DNA of 64,000 nucleotides, taken from positions 94,820,116 through 94,884,115 of the forward strand of contig NC_061120.1 in assembly GCF_002878395.1 (NCBI RefSeq), read 5' to 3'. This DNA comes from Capsicum annuum. Lineage: Eukaryota; Streptophyta; Magnoliopsida; Solanales; Solanaceae. The notes beneath the pieces are model-generated. The model worked only from the letters and a program-made list of their open reading frames with translations, ran no database searches and was not told where the DNA came from. How positions within the stretch are numbered: position 1 is the stretch's first letter; each line of letters opens with the position of its first letter. Shown here piece after piece: positions 59,296 to 64,000 of this stretch. The position numbers and the translations under genes are program-made.

Positions 59296-60081
59296 TGGTC
59301 ACTACCCGATTCCTCAAGTCATGATGGTGCCTACCATAACCCACCAGTAGGCAAGCCAACCTATACTCCGAAATGGCTAGTAACGGACTACTCAATATTA
59401 TAAGGAAAAAATGCAGAATATATGGATTAAAGATCAATACATAGAAGAATCCCAAAACCAGTGGTATCAGTACAAGAGCTTCGAATATCCTAAAAGTACA
59501 AAAGTGATATATTAAGATTTATAAAAGAAAAAACTTGTTTCCAAATACAACTTAGAGACTAGTCTAACACATAAGAGAGAGATAAGCAATACTCCAAAGT
59601 CAGGAGCTCACTCTAAGTCTCTAAACTAGGGCTACTCCACACGATGCACACATCAACACCGATAACCAGTACTATGATCTACAGACTGCAGAAGTGTAGT
59701 ATAAGTACCAAACAAATGGTACTCGATAGGCAACTACCAACTGAGCTCCAAAGATAAATTAGATATACATAGCATATAAATAGAATGGAAACTACACCCA
59801 AGAGTCCATCAATCATATAATAAGTTAATGAGAATAAAAAGGGAATACTATCATATTTGTAACCAAGTGTCTAACATAATAATATTAAGAAAATATCAGG
59901 GTGAAATATCTTATTCCAGCTATATTCAACATATGTCAATGCTATACCATAAATCACATGTCAATATATCAATAAAGAGCAAAAGAAAGATATATAGTAA
60001 TTTACAAGGCAAAGTAAAGACTATATAAAATGAACAAAGAAGGAAGGGATATACGGCAGTATGATAACATCATATAGCTAG

Positions 60082-60112
<31 letters not shown>

Positions 60113-61145
60113 AACATGAGGTCATCTCAAGCGTAACCTATATCATTATATTCTCATTTGAGACCTCATTATAACTCTTATCGGTATTTAAATACTATTA
60201 TACTCGGGGTTTCTATTCCACATGGCTAGACATGAAATAATCGTTCATAATAATGCAATCATAAGATAAGTGAGGCCGAAGACATACCTTAAATTATGAT
60301 ATAGGATCAATGACCAATCTATCATAAGCTAGCAATAAAATGATCATAATAATGATAACAATGATATCAATAACAGTGTGAATAATCGGCTACTATGGAC
60401 AACCAAATACCAAGTTGAGCCTATACATACCCCCACAGCTCCAGCCTCAAAAGGTTCAATCAAATACAAAAATACAAGGCATATTATTCACCTATATTTA
60501 TCATACCATCCCATACCGGCTGATAGACATAGGTACATACTAATGATAGGCAATGCGCATACAAGAATAAATGCAAAGTATACCATTAATATCACAATGC
60601 ATCATAACTGTCCTCATCAGGACCATCATATTATAACCAACCTCTGCCTTTGTCGAGTATAAATAACATCTTAATAGTATCCTCTAAACTTGAACTGTGT
60701 ATCAATATCATCATAATATCCTTTGGCATTGTCAGGTATCAATATTATCTTAATAGTATCCTCTGGTCTTGAACTGGGCTTCAATATCATCATAATATCC
60801 TCCGGCCTCACCGGGCATCAATATTATCTCAGTAGTATCCTCCAGACTTAAACTGGCTATCAATATCATCTTAATATCCTCCAGCCTTGAGGGTATCAAT
60901 ATGTCATCGTAATATCCTCTGGCTTTGTCGGTTATTAATGTATCATCATTACTATCAACACATAAATATAGGCATATAATAGGTGCACAGTTGCAAGCTA
61001 ATATACTCATAATCGTAAGGATATCTATCGTATAAATACATCCCAACTACTCATTATTATCTAACTAACACTTATAATTGTTAAACCGCTTGTTCGCTAG
61101 TCATCACTTAACCTCTTGGGTTTACAACAAACCTCTATTTATTAG
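59296..61145 (-). repeat. G-family LTR 4 (5' LTR of unit 3), right end missing
   Basis: Has the LTR end GGTGCCATCATGACTTGAGG (minus), the (TA)n tract (60085-60115) and the CCGGCCT minisatellite (60630-60950), and aligns with LTR 1 to about 61145 (CGCTAGTCATCACTTAACCTC against CACTAGTCTTCACATTACCTC near 28545). The LTR start is not present. Confidence 0.6.
60630..60950 (-). repeat. Minisatellite in G-family LTR 4
   Basis: Seven or so alternating units of ATATCATCATAATATCCTCC plus GGCCTCACCGGGCATCAAT and TTATCTTAATAGTATCCTC. The minus frame 60750-61046 is open across part of it (GGYYDDI-like repeats), as in LTR 2b. Confidence 0.65.
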
Positions 61146-61314
61146 AGAGAAATTTTTTTCTCATATAGATTTGAAGTGGTCGTGCCTAATCCACACCATA
61201 TCTAGTAAAGCAATAACATTGAATAATGTCAACAAAGTTGTGCTTAGAATGTTTAGTATTAGAAGATAATATCCGTCTTTGATTAATGCCTGACCAAATT
61301 AATATTTAGATAAC
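61146..61314. other. Unassigned junction sequence
   Basis: Between the truncated G LTR and the tandem array. It includes GTTGTGCTTAGAATG, which resembles the array monomer and may be a decayed outlier. The plus frame 61078-61269 (63 codons) has no recognisable features. Confidence 0.35.
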
Positions 61315-62210
61315 AATGCTTAGCCTCAAGCAGTTTCTTGATAGAGTCGTGCTCAACTCCATTGAATTTCTTAAAGAAACGCTTAGCTTCAGACTGTTTC
61401 TAGAGTGAGGGTAGTGCTTAACCCAATTAACTTTTTAAGGAAATGCTTTGCGTTAGAGAGTTTCTCGAGAGATGGTAGTTTTTAACCCACTTTACTTTCC
61501 AACGACAATGCTTATCCTCAGTCAGTTTCTTGGAAATGGGTAGTGCTTACACTAATTAACTTTCCAAGGACATTGCTTAGCCTTAGAGAGTTATTGATAG
61601 ATTCATGCTTAACTCCATCAAATTTTTGAAAGAATGCTTAGCTTTAGGATATTTCTCGAGGCAGGGTAGTGCTTAACCCTATTAACTTTTCTAGGACAAT
61701 GCTTAGTCTCAGTCAGTTTTGAGAAAGAGGGTAGTTCTTAACCCAATTATTTTTCCAAGGACAATGTTTATCCTCATAGAGTTTTTGGTAGAGTCGTGAA
61801 TAACTCCATTAAATTTCCAAAACAATGCTAACTTTGGAAAAATTCTCGAAAGAGGGTAGTGCTTAACCTAATTAAATTTCTAAGAAAAATGCTTAGCCTT
61901 AGAGAGTTGCTCCAATGAGGGTAGTGATTCACCTAATTAACTTTCCAGGGATAATGCTTAGCCTTAGAGAGTTCTTGATAGAGTCATTCATAACTCCATC
62001 AAATTTCTGAATCAATGTTTATTTTGCAAAATTTATCGAGAGAGGGTACTGTTTAACCCAATTTAACATTCCAAGGATAATGCTTAGCCTTAGATATTTT
62101 CTCAAGAAAGTATAGTTTGAGAGGTTAGTTCTCAATCCAATTAACTTCTCAAGGACAATGCTTAACCTTAGTCAGTTTCTAGAGAGAGTGTAGTGCTTAA
62201 CCCGCTCAAA
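61315..62210 (-). repeat. ~64-bp tandem array with higher-order b-a'-a organisation
   Basis: Fourteen monomers beginning (A)ATGCTTAGCCTTAG at 61316, 61379, 61443, 61508, 61572, 61634, 61699, 61764, 61825, 61889, 61954, 62015, 62080 and 62158. Most share GAGAGGGTAGTGCTTAACCC and AATTAACTTTCCAAGGA. Monomers 1, 5, 8 and 11 (type b) instead have GATAGAGTCGTGCTCAACTC and CATCAAATTT and are 61-64 bp. Each b monomer is followed by an a' monomer (TTAGCTTTAGG-like), then one or two a monomers. The trimer period is 190-192 bp (61572 to 61764 to 61954). It lies on the 3' side of the gag at 62885-64000. Confidence 0.85.
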
Positions 62211-62404
62211 ATATAAAATGTCAATACTTAAACTTATATATCTTCTGATGGTATATGGTATACTCAAGATTTGTACTTGTCACTCTATTCCCGCACTCAA
62301 AGAAAACTGTTAGTTTGGTAAAAAAGAGGAATGATTGATCCGTGTCTCTACCAGTCCTTTACTTTAAGTCCTAAATTCATTGTCTTTATATTGCTTTCTC
62401 GAGA
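62211..62404. other. Unassigned spacer
   Basis: No coding or repeat structure recognised between the two tandem arrays. Confidence 0.4.
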
Positions 62405-62630
62405 TGTAGTCCTTGATCAAATTTTTGAGAATTCCTTAAAAATTTGTTCCCTAGTTACATGGTCTTAATCGTGCTAGCCTTGAACTTGCAGTAGTGCATC
62501 TTTATAGAATTGTTGAGATCCTCTCCAAAATTCTACCCCAATTACATATCTTGTCAATCTTAAACTTGTAGAAATTCTTCTCCATAGAATTTTTGAGATC
62601 TTCTCAAAAATTCTTCCCCAGTTGTATGCT
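62405..62630 (-). repeat. ~85-bp short tandem array with perfect hairpins
   Basis: About 2.5 units starting TTTTTGAG at about 62422, 62510 and 62590, each followed by a CTACCCCAATTACAT-like segment and CTTGAACTTG(C/T)AG. TTTTTGAGATCTTCTCAAAAA at 62590-62610 is missing from a true palindrome only by a TCT loop (9-bp stem). Confidence 0.6.
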
Positions 62631-62884
62631 TCAAGAAAAATATGAAAATTTCATATGATAGGACCAAATTCCATAAGATCACTTACGTATCCCTCTTAAA
62701 TAGGAATCAGGTTAAACGTAGTTCAAATTATATTTGAGAAATTCATATTGCTCCAAGCATATGTAAATATTATATTAACTCAAGTGCTTGAAAGCATGGA
62801 TGTGATGTCCCTTCATTAATGTTAAATAAATGTCAATCATTCTTAATCAGCATCAAGATATGGCCCCATCATATTTATCACCTC
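62631..62884. other. Decayed region downstream of gag
   Basis: No protease or RT motif recognised although pol would be expected here in an autonomous Ogre/Tat element. The ATTTCATATGATAGG and ATCAGCATCAAGATATGG parts are unassigned. Confidence 0.4.
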
Positions 62885-64000
62885 GGTATCAATTAGTGCT
62901 TGAATTGTTTCCTTTAAAAATGGCATTCTTTTGTGGTATGGCATGTCATTCCGGAATGATAAGCATAAAATTTTAAATGATCAGTCCCTTTTGCACATGT
63001 ATACATTACAATTGCAGTAATTGGAGTTATATAGCCATCAACCCTAAAGTTGGTCAATAGGTTAAGCCAAAGGAGTATACTTTCTTGATGGATTTTTATG
63101 AAACTTAAATCGAGGTCTGACAAATTAATTGAATCATTAATTTATTGGTAGATTTTGAAAAGCTAATAGCTGTTGGAATGGAGTTGGAGAATTTTTAAAA
63201 TATGTAGGCTGAGTAAGATAATTGGCAGGATTATAAGATAGCATATGGTAATTGTATATCGTCTTGGGAAATGGATATGAAGGTGCTTGATATATGGATG
63301 TTTGGTATTGAAGCAGAGGAAGTTGTTTTTGGTAAATTGGAGGGGTCTTAGGATCTTGCATAGCAAAGACAACATTTACTTCCTTCATGTCATTTTTTTA
63401 ATCAGCCTGTGAAGTCTTAATAACTTGCAGCACCTCCAAATTTATCATCATGCCATTTTTAATTTCGTCTTCAATTCTGTCACCGGATTTGATGATATTA
63501 ATAATATTTCAATTGTTTATAAGCATCATCCTTTCATAATATTATGTCTCTTGGTCATGCATGAAAAATTCCTTCATTTGATTTTCTTCTAAAGGAGGAT
63601 GCACTTTAAAAGCTTTACGCATCCATCTCATTCCATATTCTCGAAATGATTCTGTAGGTTTCTTTTTAAAATTATGAATGTAGAATGAATCAGGCATATT
63701 CTCAACGTTAAACCCAAATCTTTCTATGAAATAAGAGGCTATTTTAATCCTTTTTGACCATTTTCTTGCATCTTATGTGATATACCATGATAAAGCCTCT
63801 CCATTGAGACTCCTCATGAATAACTTTATAAGCATCTTCTTATTTTTACCAACTCATACATGCTTTTTGTAGTATAGTTTCAAATGGGATTTTGGATCTT
63901 CAATCCCATTATACAATTTAAATTTAGGAGGTTTGTACCCCTCAGCAATTCAACATCAGGGTGTATGCACAGGTCTTTGTCACTTTGTTCTTTCAAACTT
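62885..64000 (-). pseudogene. Ogre/Tat-lineage gag, broken, N-terminus outside window
   Basis: One minus frame runs from the window edge to about 63137 through about eight stops: EGYKPPKFKLYNGIEDPKSH, LIKLFMRSLNGEALSWYIT*, DARKWSKRIKIASYFIERFG, FNVENMPDSFYIHNFKKKPT, ESFREYGMRWMRKAFKVHPP, LEENQMKEFFMHDQET, then IIKSGDRIEDEIKNGMM and a Pro/Tyr/Gln-rich segment (63137-63388). This is the Retrotrans_gag capsid domain with the PP.F..Y.G..DP..H...Y, M..FM.SL.G.AL.WY and F.EY...W...A..V.PP signatures of Ogre/Tat gag. After a frameshift, YAYHSGMTCHTTKECHF (about 62915-62965) matches the H-S-G...GHTT.EC zinc-finger-like motif that follows gag in this lineage. Confidence 0.8.

Noticed and set aside
61315..62210. 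CRISPR array
   Set aside because: Monomers are contiguous with no unique spacers, in plant retroelement sequence. The same applies to the arrays at 28150, 35577, 36520 and 60630.
1..64000. Endogenous pararetrovirus or other virus-derived insertions
   Set aside because: All recognisable protein traces are Ty3/gypsy or Ty1/copia gag, protease or RT, or the plant transposon protein; no movement-protein, coat-protein or caulimovirid-type motif was seen.
1..64000. tRNA or rRNA genes
   Set aside because: Short tRNA-like matches are primer-binding sites beside LTRs and lack cloverleaf sequence; no rRNA-like stretch was noticed. A tRNAscan-SE run would settle it.

Overview
This window looks like pericentromeric or heterochromatic DNA of a dicot plant. 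The LTR end signatures, primer-binding sites and gag idioms are the ones I associate with Solanaceae (tomato, potato, pepper, eggplant relatives), but that placement is recognition, not a search. It is AT-rich, every open frame is under 130 codons, and I see no cellular gene, rRNA, tRNA gene or CRISPR array. Almost all of the 64 kb can be assigned to old, mutually nested LTR retrotransposons whose coding regions are broken by stops and frameshifts.

Layout. (1) 1-2159: 3' end and 3' LTR of a plus-strand Tat-like Ty3/gypsy element. (2) 2251-10430: an almost structurally complete minus-strand non-autonomous element ('element A') with two ~1.5 kb LTRs, a perfect 5-bp target duplication, a decayed tRNA-Asp-type primer site and, instead of gag-pol, a decayed 'putative plant transposon protein' ORF. 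(3) 10436-19734: plus-strand chromovirus-like (Del/Tekay-type) LTR sequence, one LTR interrupted by a 2.36 kb solo LTR with its own perfect target duplication, then a gag-protease-RT remnant. (4) 19735-21853: a Tat-type LTR scrap, then the 5' LTR, primer site and gag of a Ty1/copia element. (5) 21854-27940: 'element B', a second copy of element A's family without its 3' LTR. (6) 27941-61145: a 33 kb minus-strand array in which LTRs of one chromovirus-like family (called G here) alternate with three related internal regions that carry gag traces but no recognisable pol. It is interrupted by family-F LTRs (39478-43893, one nested antiparallel inside another) and by a plus-strand Del/Tekay-like mosaic (48627-53951). 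(7) 61146-64000: a minus-strand Ogre/Tat gag followed on its 3' side by two tandem arrays, one of them a ~64-bp repeat with higher-order b-a'-a organisation.

Nothing here appears able to make its own replication proteins. The points of most interest are structural: the alternating LTR/internal array, the higher-order tandem repeat beside an Ogre gag, in-frame 42/45-bp minisatellites at matching places in related LTRs, a conserved hairpin beside the polypurine tract of Tat-type elements, and, in several unrelated LTRs, clusters of a short family-specific motif just upstream of the TATA box. Boundaries given to the base are those with a visible terminal motif, target duplication or primer site; all others are approximate.
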